Both the position numbers and the translations under genes were made by a program. A model generated the notes under the pieces. The model searched no databases, was not told the origin of the DNA, and was given only the letters and a program-made list of their open reading frames with translations. This document shows positions 7,282 through 14,987 of a stretch of 38,163 nt of DNA, in pieces; within the stretch, counting starts at the first letter, position 1; every line of letters starts with the position of its first letter. Source of the stretch: Ignavibacteriota bacterium (GTDB lineage: Bacteria > Bacteroidota > Ignavibacteria > UBA10030 > UBA6906); assembly GCA_003162635.1 (NCBI GenBank), contig PMNE01000065.1, positions 188,754-226,916 on the forward strand, given 5' to 3'.

Positions 7282-9723
7282 TCATGAATTCCTGAGTATC
7301 ACTTCGAGTTCCGCTTCCGTCTCCACCAGGACTTCGCGGGCCTTGCTGCCGTCGAACGGCCCCACGATCCCCGCGGCCTCCAGCTCATCGACCAGCCGGG
7401 CGGCGCGGGAATACCCGACCTTCAGCCGTCGCTGCAGGAGCGACACTGATCCTTGTTGATGACGGACGATCAGTCGCGCGGCCTCTTCGAACAGCTCGTC
7501 CCTGGTCCCCGAGCCTCCCCCATCCCCATTCTTCTTCTTTTCCAGAATCGAGGGGAGCATGAACGGACGGCTGTATCCTTTTTGCCGCCCGACATGATCG
7601 ACCACCGCCTCAACCTCATCGCTCGAAATAAACGCATTCTGAAGCCGGACGGGCTTCGGGCTCCCGCTGGCCAGATAGAGCATGTCGCCGTTCCCCAGGA
7701 GCTGTTCGGCCCCATTCATGTCGAGGATGGTTCTCGAATCGGTCTTGGAAGCAACCTGATAGGCGATGCGCGCGGGGAAATTCGCCTTAATGACACCGGT
7801 AATGACGTCCACCGACGGGCGTTGCGTCGCGACGATAAGGTGAATCCCGACCGCACGTGCAAGCTGCGCGAGACGGGCGATGGGCTCCTCCACCTCCCGC
7901 GCGGCCGTGATCATCAGGTCTGCCAGCTCATCGATGATGACCAGGAGGTAGGGAATCCTCGTATGCGTGACATCCCCCTTGTTCTTGAGACGGCCGGAGG
8001 CAACGCGTTCGTTATAGTCGGTGATGCTCCTGACACCCGCGGACGCAAGTCGGTCGTAGCGTTTCTCCATCTCATACTCCACCCCGCGCAGTGCAATCAC
8101 CGCGTTGCGAGGATTGGTCACGATCGCTTCGTCGATGTCAGGCGACATTGCGAGGTAGTGATCGCGAAGCTTTGCGTACTGGGCGAGCTCAATTTTCTTC
8201 GGATCGATGATGACGAGCTTGAGATCGGACGGGTGGAGCTTGTACAGAAGACTCACAATGATGGTGTTGATCCCCACGCTTTTTCCCGAACCGGTGGAAC
8301 CTGCAATCAGGAGATGGGGCATCTTCGACAGGTCGTCCGTAAAAACTTCCCCTGCGATCGTCTTCCCCATCGCTAGGGGAAGATGCGCGGCGCTTTCGCG
8401 GAACTGGGTGGAATTGATGACGCTGCGAATGGTCACCAGCGATCGATGGGAATTCGGGATCTCAACGCCGACGGCGGATTTTCCGGGGATGGGTGCCATG
8501 ATCCGAATCCCCCTGGCCGCAAGCTTCAACGCCATGTCGTTTTCCAGACTGACGATCCTGCTGATCTTGACGCCGCTGGCGGGAACGAGCTCGTACAGCG
8601 TGACGACGGGGCCCGGGGTAACACTGACGCTATCGAGCTCGACGTCGAATTCCGCAAGCGTTGCGCGGAGGAGGTCGGCGTTCGCCTTCAACTCCTCATC
8701 ATCGACGTCTTCTTTTCCCGGTTTCGGCGGATCGAGCAGATCGACCGACGGGAAGACAAAGTCAATTTCCTCCGGTGCTCCCGCGCCATCTTCAGGATTC
8801 TCCGGACGGACGATGGGATCCTCATCCTCCGGTTGTTGCGGCAGGGGGACGCGGCTCACGGTGATCGGCAGATCATCAACCGTCATGCGCCCCGGCCTGC
8901 GCAGCGGCTCATCGGGGGGAATTTCACGAACCGCCGCCGCAGGCGGTTCCTCCGGCGGCGGGCGGGACACGGTGATTTTCCCCTCGCGATGCTCCGCCGT
9001 CTTCATCAACGCCGAACGTTTGCGCCGGCGTTCCCGCGCTTCGCTCCACAGTTCTCTCCGGCGCGCGCCCCAATCCATCGTTCTCAGCGCCAGCCCCCTG
9101 ATTCGCCCTGCAGTCTCATGGATGTCCAGATCGGCCGCGAGAACGGCTGTCAGGAAAAGACCCACGCACAGGAGGATGGTTCCTCCTGCCTTCCCGACAA
9201 GCTGTGCGAGAACCGATGCAAAAAAATCCCCCATGATGCCGCTCCACTCCATACCGGGTCCTCCCGGTTGCATCAGGATGCGCAACATCCCAAAGGTTCC
9301 CGATACCAGGAGAGCGGAAATGACGGCATAATTCGTCAGGACAACGGTTCTTCGGAGGTTTCCTTTGCGGAGGATATTCCAGCCCCACAGGAGCATGAGA
9401 AGAGGAAGGACGAAAACAGCGTAGCCGACGGTGGATTTGATGAGGAGGTCGGCAATGATCGCTCCCACCAGGCCGAGCCCGTTGCGCGCGACGTCGGCCT
9501 TGGCCCGCGCAGCGGGATCGCCGGTAAGGACTTTGAGAAGGTCCGGCACGTGGACGTCGGCTGCCCCCTCATCTCCCGCGTCGTACGAAACAAGAGCGAT
9601 GAGGACAAGGAGCCCCGCAACCATCATCAGGATTCCCATGATGGCCCTCCGCCGCCTGGCAGCAGCGGCTCCCCCGCGTTTTGCGTTTGCGGGATCGTTG
9701 CGGGTGCCCACCGGCTGACCCAT
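7282..9723 (-). CDS. ftsK: DNA translocase FtsK/SpoIIIE
   Basis: An 813-residue translocase that pumps DNA at the septum during chromosome segregation. The N-terminal part has four transmembrane helices (about residues 28-46, 82-117, 126-150 and 170-196), then an acidic/proline linker of about 130 residues. The motor follows: Walker A GSTGSGKS at about 475-482, the IDPKKIELAQY segment, Walker B LLVIIDELADLM near 595, and LIVATQRPSVDVITG. The C-terminal gamma winged helix (about 745-805), with QGSVSLLQRRLKVGYSRAARL, reads KOPS-like sequences. The short linker is nearer SpoIIIE/SftA type than E. coli FtsK. Its ATG shares one base with the comB stop (TGATG), indicating coupling. Confidence 0.97.
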   Translation of the reverse strand: MGQPVGTRNDPANAKRGGAAAARRRRAIMGILMMVAGLLVLIALVSYDAGDEGAADVHVPDLLKVLTGDPAARAKADVARNGLGLVGAIIADLLIKSTVGYAVFVLPLLMLLWGWNILRKGNLRRTVVLTNYAVISALLVSGTFGMLRILMQPGGPGMEWSGIMGDFFASVLAQLVGKAGGTILLCVGLFLTAVLAADLDIHETAGRIRGLALRTMDWGARRRELWSEARERRRKRSALMKTAEHREGKITVSRPPPEEPPAAAVREIPPDEPLRRPGRMTVDDLPITVSRVPLPQQPEDEDPIVRPENPEDGAGAPEEIDFVFPSVDLLDPPKPGKEDVDDEELKANADLLRATLAEFDVELDSVSVTPGPVVTLYELVPASGVKISRIVSLENDMALKLAARGIRIMAPIPGKSAVGVEIPNSHRSLVTIRSVINSTQFRESAAHLPLAMGKTIAGEVFTDDLSKMPHLLIAGSTGSGKSVGINTIIVSLLYKLHPSDLKLVIIDPKKIELAQYAKLRDHYLAMSPDIDEAIVTNPRNAVIALRGVEYEMEKRYDRLASAGVRSITDYNERVASGRLKNKGDVTHTRIPYLLVIIDELADLMITAAREVEEPIARLAQLARAVGIHLIVATQRPSVDVITGVIKANFPARIAYQVASKTDSRTILDMNGAEQLLGNGDMLYLASGSPKPVRLQNAFISSDEVEAVVDHVGRQKGYSRPFMLPSILEKKKNGDGGGSGTRDELFEEAARLIVRHQQGSVSLLQRRLKVGYSRAARLVDELEAAGIVGPFDGSKAREVLVETEAELEVILRNS

Positions 9724-10490
9724 CAGGCAGTGGCCGTCAGGTCGGGGGCTGTTTTCTTCTCCGTCTCGCGTTTCAATTTCAGCACGTTGCCCTCCATCTG
9801 GGGAAGAACGGGCATCGAATCGATCTCGGCGCAGATCTTCAGGTCGTCCCCCATCCCGATCTCCTGAAGGTATCGGCCATGGTCGCTGGATTTCACCATG
9901 CGCAAGATGCCCTTGCCGAACGACTTGAAGAGAGCGCGCGCCACATGCGCGCCATCCGAGAGTTCGACATCGAATTCGGCATCATCCATCACTTTCGCCA
10001 CCAGCATCCCGGCGCAGACGGAATCCTCGAGAGAGAGGACGCCGTTGTTCCCCGCGCACAGGATCGTAAAATCCCTCGGATCTTCCCGGAGAGCGTCCGC
10101 GACACTCGAAACGTTGACGAAGCCACACACCGAGAGTTCACGGGCGTAGCGGGCGCGGACCATCGCTTCCGAACCATTTGTCGAACTGAAGATGATGGAC
10201 TTTCCCTTCACCTTCTCTGCAGAATACTCCGTGGGGGAATTGCCCAGATTGAACCCTTCGATCATCTTTCCGTTCCGCTCGCCGCCGAGAAGGATCACAT
10301 CGCCGAAAAGGTTCCCCGAGATCTTGACGGCAGATTCCACCGTTGCCACAGGGATGATCTCCTTCGCACCGTTGATGAGCGCGGTGACAATGGTGGTGCT
10401 TGCACGCAGGACGTCGATCACGACGACCGTCTTCTCCCGAAGAACGAGCTCGTCGGTCTGGTACGGTGTAAAGTGAACGTCGATCCGCAT
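9723..10490 (-). CDS. comB: Probable 2-phosphosulfolactate phosphatase (ComB family)
   Basis: A 255-residue protein of the ComB family. The characterised archaeal enzyme removes phosphate from (R)-2-phospho-3-sulfolactate in coenzyme M synthesis. Family motifs are VVVIDVLRASTTIVTAL, LLGGERNGKMIEGFNLGNSP, FSSTNGSEA and ILCAGNNGVLSLEDSVCAG. The organism is unlikely to make coenzyme M, so the bacterial substrate may be another sulfo-acid phosphate; this is inference. It is wedged between gcvT (5-nt gap) and ftsK (1-nt overlap), with no other sulfonate gene in view. No Shine-Dalgarno is evident at the ATG at 10490. Confidence 0.85.
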   Translation of the reverse strand: MRIDVHFTPYQTDELVLREKTVVVIDVLRASTTIVTALINGAKEIIPVATVESAVKISGNLFGDVILLGGERNGKMIEGFNLGNSPTEYSAEKVKGKSIIFSSTNGSEAMVRARYARELSVCGFVNVSSVADALREDPRDFTILCAGNNGVLSLEDSVCAGMLVAKVMDDAEFDVELSDGAHVARALFKSFGKGILRMVKSSDHGRYLQEIGMGDDLKICAEIDSMPVLPQMEGNVLKLKRETEKKTAPDLTATA

Positions 10491-10495
10491 GGCGT

Positions 10496-11605
10496 CTATT
10501 TTTTGATAAAAGGAATTGAAGCCACCATCGCAGGGATCTCCCTGCCTCGAACGAGGATGGACACCGGCGTCCCCGCTTTCGCCTGCGCGATGGGAACGTA
10601 GCCCATACCGATCCCCTTTGCGAGGACGGGTGAGAACGTACCGCTGGTGACGCTTCCCACCCTGGTCCCTGCGGCAGCGATGGGATAGCCGTGGCGGGGG
10701 AACGCCTTGTCATCCATCGTGAATCCCACCAACCGTCGGCGGGCTCCCCCCTGCTTGGCCCGGGCGATAGGTCCTTTGCCGATGAAGTCCCCCTTGTCCA
10801 CCTTCGTAATCCATCCCAGCCCTGCTTCGATGGGGTTCGTCGCTGCGTCGATGTCGTTGCCGTAGAGACAGAAACCCATTTCCAGCCGGAGTGTATCCCG
10901 CGCGCCGAGGCCCACGGGGGCAATACCGTACTTCTTCCCTGCCTCCATGATCGTGTTCCAGACCAATTCGCCTGAGGCAACATCGGACGGAAAATACAAT
11001 TCGAAACCGAGCTCCCCCGTGTACCCCGTCCGCGAGATGATCATCTCCACCCCTGCGAGAACCCCCCGCGTCCAGTGATAATACTGCAAGGAGGAGAGAT
11101 CCGCCTTTGTCAGTCCCATCAGCGTCAGGAGGGAGCGGGGTCCCTGGATTGCAAGCAGCGACAGATCGTTCGAACGGTCCTTCAGGACAGCATCACCGGC
11201 GAGGTGCTCCTTCATCCAGGCGATATCTTTCTCCGTGTTGGCGGCGTTGATCACCAGCATAAAGTAGCCGCCCATATTATAGACGAGGAGGTCATCGACG
11301 ATCCCCCCATCCTCGTAGCACATGGCCGAATACTGCACACGCCCCGCATCAAGTTTCGAAACGTCGTTCACCGTAATCTTCTGGACGAAGGCGAGGGCGT
11401 CCTTCCCACGGATCTCGACCTCTCCCATATGGGAGACGTCGAAGATGCCGACCGCCTCGCGCACTTTCATATGCTCGTCGAGGATTCCGGTGTATTGCAT
11501 CGGCATGGCATAACCGCCGAACTCGACGATCTTGGCGCCAAGTGCGGAGTGTATGGCGTACAATGCGGTCTTCTTCACACGGAATCCGTTCTTGTCGTCG
11601 GTCAT
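10496..11605 (-). CDS. gcvT: Aminomethyltransferase (glycine cleavage system T protein)
   Basis: A 369-residue protein of normal GcvT length. It transfers the aminomethyl carbon from the H-protein lipoyl arm to tetrahydrofolate and releases ammonia. Motifs are GYAMPMQYTGILDEHMKVR, GIFDVSHMGEVEI, NAANTEKDIAWMKEH, GYTGELGFELYF and GARDTLRLEMGFCLYGNDID, covering the folate pocket and the catalytic Asp region. The ATG at 11605 is 5 nt after the rne stop, with no obvious Shine-Dalgarno, so coupling to rne is likely. gcvH and gcvP are not in the window, so the cleavage complex is dispersed. Confidence 0.95.
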   Translation of the reverse strand: MTDDKNGFRVKKTALYAIHSALGAKIVEFGGYAMPMQYTGILDEHMKVREAVGIFDVSHMGEVEIRGKDALAFVQKITVNDVSKLDAGRVQYSAMCYEDGGIVDDLLVYNMGGYFMLVINAANTEKDIAWMKEHLAGDAVLKDRSNDLSLLAIQGPRSLLTLMGLTKADLSSLQYYHWTRGVLAGVEMIISRTGYTGELGFELYFPSDVASGELVWNTIMEAGKKYGIAPVGLGARDTLRLEMGFCLYGNDIDAATNPIEAGLGWITKVDKGDFIGKGPIARAKQGGARRRLVGFTMDDKAFPRHGYPIAAAGTRVGSVTSGTFSPVLAKGIGMGYVPIAQAKAGTPVSILVRGREIPAMVASIPFIKK

Positions 11606-11610
11606 GGGAG

Positions 11611-13260
11611 CTACTTATACAGCTCGGTGATATCTTTTCCCTGCCTGCTGGAGAAGCAGCGGAATTCACCGATTGCGACGGCCGGGTCTGTCTCCAGCGT
11701 AATCCAGAGCCGGAATTTGAACCGGAGTTTCCTCAACCGGCTGAAGGTCCCCACCCGCAGCGAGTCGGCAAGCTGGGGATTGACCTTCACGATGATTCGC
11801 CACTCACTGGTTTCCCCTTTGAAGCGGCGGATCCACCGTTCGATCTGGTTGATGGTCGTGGTTCTCGACTGCACGAGACCGGTGCCCCCGCAGGCGGGAC
11901 ACTTCTCCGTGAAGCTGTGCAGGATATTCTGGCGGATGCGCTGTCGCGTGATTTGGACGAGACCGAACTCGGTCATCGGGAGCACGGTCACTTTCGCCCG
12001 ATCACGGCGGAACTCTTTCTTCAACTCATCAAATACTTTCCGCTTGTTCCGTTCATCATCGAGGTCGATGAAGTCGATCACAATGATTCCCCCGATATCG
12101 CGGAGCCGGAGTTGCCGGCAGATCTCCCGGGCGGCCTCCATGTCGGTGCGGAGGGAGTTCTGTTCCTGCTCCTTCTTCGCCGCGTAGCGGCCGCTGTTCA
12201 CATCGACGACGACCATCGCCTCGGTCGGATCGATGATGAGGTAGCCGCCGCTCTTCAGCCAGACCTTGCGTGCAAGGGTGGTCTCGATCTCCTTTTCGAT
12301 TTCGTACACATCGAAGATCGGCCGTTTGTCGCGATGGAGCTCGATTTTGTCGAGCAGCTGCACCGAGGTATAGCGGATGTAGGCGCGGATCTCCTTATGG
12401 AGTTTGCGGGAATCGACAACGACGCGGGAGACGTCATTGGAGAACAGGTCGCGAATGACACTCGACGTCGTCGACATGTCCTTGTAGAGAAGGCACGGGG
12501 ATTTCTCCGACTTGACGGTCTTTTCGACTTCCCGCCACGTGTCAACGAGATCCTTCAGGTCGTTCGTCAGCGACGAATCGTCCTTCCCCTCCGCAACAGT
12601 GCGGATGATGACGCCGAAGCCCTCGGGGAGGATGGGCTGAACGATCTTGCGGAGCCGGCGCTTTTCCTTGAAGCTGCTGATCTTCTTGGAGATGCCGATC
12701 TTGCCGTCAAAGGGGAGGAGAACGAGGAAGCGTCCGGCGAGGGAGACCTCGGAAGTCACGCGGACCCCCTTCTTCCCCACGGGTTCCTTCGTGATCTGGA
12801 CGATGATCTCCTGCCCCTTTTCGAGCTTTACTTCTCTGTGGGGGGCTCGATGCTGGGAATGATGATCGCCGCCGTTGTTGGAAGGGGGTGGCGTTGACGG
12901 GCGTGCGGCATCATGAGGATGGCGTCCCGGTTCTTCACCGGGGTGGGTCCCGACCAGCGACGGATCGCCTTCTTTTTCCCCCTCTTCGCCCTGATCGTCG
13001 TCATCGCCGATCATCGCGGAGTATTCTTCGAACCTGTTACCGATGTCCGAAAAGTGGAGGAACCCGTCCTGCCCGAGTCCGAGATCGACAAAAGCAGCTT
13101 TGATGCCGGGCATCACCTTGGCGACCTTGCCAAGATAGATGTCACCGACCATTTTCTCCTTATTGGCAGTCTCGACGAAGAGCTCTGCCAGCCTCCCGTC
13201 TTCCGTGATGGCTATACGGGTTTCGTTGGCGCCTGCGTTGATGATGATTTCCTTCTTCAT
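11611..13260 (-). CDS. Ribonuclease E/G family endoribonuclease
   Basis: A 549-residue RNase G-type protein that cleaves single-stranded AU-rich RNA in rRNA maturation and mRNA decay. The N-terminus KKEIIINAGANETRIAI leads into an S1 domain interrupted at about residues 75-143 by an acidic then His/Pro-rich low-complexity insert (DNA 12832-13035). Metal-binding Asp residues are in VVVDVNSGRY (about D353) and IGGIIVIDFIDL (about D396). The zinc-link Cys pair is CPAC (about 454 and 457). The C-terminus is short, with no long degradosome scaffold, so it is RNase G-like in size. I chose the ATG at 13260 because family homology begins there; the open frame extends 15 codons upstream without conserved sequence. 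It heads the long minus-strand run. Confidence 0.92.
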   Translation of the reverse strand: MKKEIIINAGANETRIAITEDGRLAELFVETANKEKMVGDIYLGKVAKVMPGIKAAFVDLGLGQDGFLHFSDIGNRFEEYSAMIGDDDDQGEEGEKEGDPSLVGTHPGEEPGRHPHDAARPSTPPPSNNGGDHHSQHRAPHREVKLEKGQEIIVQITKEPVGKKGVRVTSEVSLAGRFLVLLPFDGKIGISKKISSFKEKRRLRKIVQPILPEGFGVIIRTVAEGKDDSSLTNDLKDLVDTWREVEKTVKSEKSPCLLYKDMSTTSSVIRDLFSNDVSRVVVDSRKLHKEIRAYIRYTSVQLLDKIELHRDKRPIFDVYEIEKEIETTLARKVWLKSGGYLIIDPTEAMVVVDVNSGRYAAKKEQEQNSLRTDMEAAREICRQLRLRDIGGIIVIDFIDLDDERNKRKVFDELKKEFRRDRAKVTVLPMTEFGLVQITRQRIRQNILHSFTEKCPACGGTGLVQSRTTTINQIERWIRRFKGETSEWRIIVKVNPQLADSLRVGTFSRLRKLRFKFRLWITLETDPAVAIGEFRCFSSRQGKDITELYK

Positions 13261-13269
13261 ACCGTCCGA

Positions 13270-13300
13270 ATAGTACCAACCTTTCTGTAAAGCTTGACAA
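13270..13300 (-). promoter_or_regulatory. Possible promoter for the RNase E/G operon
   Basis: On the minus strand TTGTCA (plus 13295-13300) and TACTAT (plus 13270-13275) are 19 bp apart, which is longer than ideal. The -10 box ends only 9 nt before the ATG at 13260, so the transcript would be almost leaderless. The alternative is an unseen promoter further upstream with a structured leader. Confidence 0.35.
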
Positions 13301-13405
13301 GCCACGCGGACGGAACGAAGCAGGCGGGCTCCCGGCCCAGGACGAGAGACAAAGCTTGTTCATGATTCTACGCCTTCGCCGTTGAACGTCGGATGGCTTG
13401 ATATG

Positions 13406-13427
13406 CGCAACGGGCGTTGCCGTTGCG
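13406..13427. repeat. Perfect 8-bp inverted repeat upstream of the RNase E/G gene
   Basis: CGCAACGG (13406-13413) and CCGTTGCG (13420-13427) are separated by 6 nt and would form a stable stem-loop in either strand's RNA. It lies about 145 bp ahead of the RNase E/G start and has no T-run, so it does not look like a terminator. Its role is unknown. Confidence 0.5.
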
Positions 13428-13494
13428 ACGGTGGAACATAGTGGTAGTCATGATCGCTTCACACAGGATCTGAACTACCTGTACGTAACGTACG

Positions 13495-13541
13495 AAAAAC
13501 CCGAACTCTGCGCAACCGGAGATCGTGGTCACACGTTCGGG
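13495..13541 (-). terminator. Rho-independent-like terminator for the tRNA-Ala/SRP RNA unit
   Basis: On the minus strand a 7-bp stem CCCGAAC (plus 13535-13541) pairs with GTTCGGG (plus 13500-13506), immediately followed by TTTTT (plus 13495-13499). The loop is 28 nt. It lies just beyond the SRP RNA 3-prime end, and the SRP RNA itself ends in a T-rich tail (13544-13554), so termination may occur at either site. Confidence 0.6.
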
Positions 13542-13553
13542 GGAAAAATTAAA

Positions 13554-13653
13554 GAGGTCAAGCTCCCCTGCGTCACACTTTTGGTAACCGACCGTTGCTT
13601 CCTTCCGGACCTGGCGGGGTTAAGCTACTTAGGGTTGCGCAGGACTTGACCTC
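13554..13653 (-). ncRNA. ffs: Signal recognition particle RNA, small bacterial type (4.5S RNA)
   Basis: The minus strand carries the conserved SRP RNA apical-loop core GGTCCGGAAGGAAGCA (plus 13596-13611), preceded by CCCCGCCA and followed by ACGG, the domain IV element bound by Ffh. The ends pair to close the rod: GAGGTCAAG (plus 13645-13653) with CTTGACCTC (plus 13554-13562), then CCTGCG with CGCAGG. Total length is about 100 nt, typical of the small SRP RNA without an Alu domain. It directs ribosomes making membrane and exported proteins to FtsY and SecYEG. Ends are inferred from pairing and could shift by a few bases. It lies 43 nt downstream of tRNA-Ala, probably in one transcript. Confidence 0.92.
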
Positions 13654-13696
13654 ATATCCGGGCAAACACGCCAGATTGCAGTGGATATGGAGAGCG

Positions 13697-13769
13697 TGGA
13701 GCTGATCGGGTTCGAACCGACGACCTCCTCGTTGCGAACGAGGCGCTCTCCCAGCTGAGCTACAGCCCC
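13697..13769 (-). tRNA. tRNA-Ala (anticodon CGC)
   Basis: A complete 73-nt cloverleaf on the minus strand. The acceptor GGGGCTG pairs with CAGCTCC and includes the G3-U70 pair that marks alanine tRNAs. The D arm follows, then anticodon stem CCTCG/CGAGG with loop TTCGCAA giving anticodon CGC (reads GCG), and a T arm with GTTCGAA between GTCGG and CCGAT. The discriminator base is A. CCA is not encoded, so it must be added enzymatically. Both RNA polymerase boxes and a downstream SRP RNA gene are present. Confidence 0.96.
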
Positions 13770-13811
13770 AAATCTCTGCAAAAATGCGGTCGTGTCTCTC
13801 ATGGCATCGTA

Positions 13812-13840
13812 AATATACTGCTCCAGGTCGTAACAAGCAA
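13812..13840 (-). promoter_or_regulatory. Promoter for tRNA-Ala and SRP RNA
   Basis: On the minus strand TTGCTT (plus 13835-13840) and TATATT (plus 13812-13817) are 17 bp apart. The predicted start near 13805 is about 36 nt ahead of the mature tRNA 5-prime end, a plausible length for an RNase P-processed leader. Confidence 0.7.
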
Positions 13841-13874
13841 TACAGGGGCATATTTCCCGAGAAAACCCCAATCC

Positions 13875-13903
13875 TTGACAAACCGTGCAGGAATGCGTAT
13901 TTT
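13875..13903 (+). promoter_or_regulatory. Promoter for hrcA-grpE-dnaJ
   Basis: TTGACA (13875-13880) and TATTTT (13898-13903) are 17 bp apart, giving a start near 13910 and a leader of about 30 nt. No CIRCE inverted repeat (TTAGCACTC-N9-GAGTGCTAA) is seen here. The promoter is back-to-back with the tRNA-Ala promoter, the two -35 boxes 34 bp apart. Confidence 0.72.
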
Positions 13904-13940
13904 TTAGATTTGGGCAACATGTAGACACGGGCGAAGCATC

Positions 13941-14987
13941 ATGGCAGACGAATTGAACCAGCGAGAGCGGACGGTCCTGCACTATGTCGTGCATGATTTT
14001 ATTGAAACCGCCACCCCCATAGGATCCCGTTACATCTCCAAGCGGCATGAGGACGTCCTGGGACTCAGTTCGGCGTCGATCCGGAATGTCATGTCCGACC
14101 TCGAGTATCTGGGATACATCAACCACCCTCACACGTCGGCCGGGCGGATCCCCACGGATCTGGGCTACCGATTCTACCTCGATGCGCTGATGAGAAAGGA
14201 AGGACCCTCGGCGAGCGAACAACTGGCGATCCATGAAGCGATCCTCTCGGGGGGAGCCGAAGACGACCTCCTCAGGGATTCGTCCAGGGTCATGGGAACC
14301 ATCTCCCGACAACTGTGCGTGATCACTTCGCCCAACCTGAGCAGCGGGACGTTAGAGAAGCTGGAGCTGGTCCCCCTTGTCGGGACACGGATTTTGGTCA
14401 TCATTTCGATCAAGTCGGGGCTGGTGAGGACCATCATGATGGAAGTGGCCGGAGAGTTCATCCGGCAGAAACTCGACGACGTCGCCCGGCTTCTCAACGA
14501 ACGACTTGGCGGACTGACCATCCAGGAAATCCGCGACACGTTTTTCGAGCGGGTCAAGGACAGCGCCGACGAAGGGACGGGGCTGATCCGCCTGTTCATT
14601 GAATCGGTCGACAAGTTGTTCCCTGTCTCACCCACGGATAAGCTGCACATCAGCGGGGCGGACACCGTGATTGAGCAGCCGGAATTCGTCAACGCGGACG
14701 ATTTCCGCGGGATCATTGAACTGATCAATAATGAAGAGATCATCATCCACGTGCTGGCAAAGCACGAGACCCCGCCGCCGGGCGTCAAGGTCGTCATCGG
14801 CGAAGAGAACAACGACGCAAAGCTTGCGTCCTACAGCGTGATCACCTCGAGCTATACGACCGGGGAGGTCACGGGGACCATCGGCATGATCGGCCCGAAA
14901 CGCATGAATTACTCCCGCCTCGTCCCGCTTGTGGACTTTGTGGCACGGACAATTTCAGACATGTTTACTCCCACCAAAAAACAATGA
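13941..14987 (+). CDS. hrcA: Heat-inducible transcription repressor HrcA
   Basis: A 348-residue protein of normal HrcA length. HrcA represses chaperone operons by binding CIRCE elements and is assisted by GroEL. The N-terminal winged helix (about residues 4-75) shows LNQRERTVLHYVVHDFIETA, PIGSRYISKR, LGLSSASIRNVMSDLEYLGY and HTSAGRIPTDLGYRFYLDAL. A GAF-like middle region and the C-terminal GPKRMNYSRLVPLVDFVART block complete it. It is the first gene of a plus-strand unit with grpE and dnaJ, overlapping grpE by 4 nt (ATGA). dnaK is not in the window. Confidence 0.95.
   Translation: MADELNQRERTVLHYVVHDFIETATPIGSRYISKRHEDVLGLSSASIRNVMSDLEYLGYINHPHTSAGRIPTDLGYRFYLDALMRKEGPSASEQLAIHEAILSGGAEDDLLRDSSRVMGTISRQLCVITSPNLSSGTLEKLELVPLVGTRILVIISIKSGLVRTIMMEVAGEFIRQKLDDVARLLNERLGGLTIQEIRDTFFERVKDSADEGTGLIRLFIESVDKLFPVSPTDKLHISGADTVIEQPEFVNADDFRGIIELINNEEIIIHVLAKHETPPPGVKVVIGEENNDAKLASYSVITSSYTTGEVTGTIGMIGPKRMNYSRLVPLVDFVARTISDMFTPTKKQ

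Noticed and set aside
5616-7295. A plus-strand open frame of about 559 codons.
   Set aside because: It is antisense to the flippase-like gene and lolA; no motif, composition like a shadow frame.
7453-9867. Long plus-strand open frames opposite ftsK.
   Set aside because: ftsK has all catalytic motifs and domains on the other strand; these frames show no family features.
13570-13920. Short minus-strand open frames covering the tRNA and SRP RNA.
   Set aside because: The sequence is fully explained by the two RNA genes and their promoters.
13904-13940. CIRCE operator before hrcA.
   Set aside because: No TTAGCACTC or GAGTGCTAA arm can be read in this stretch.
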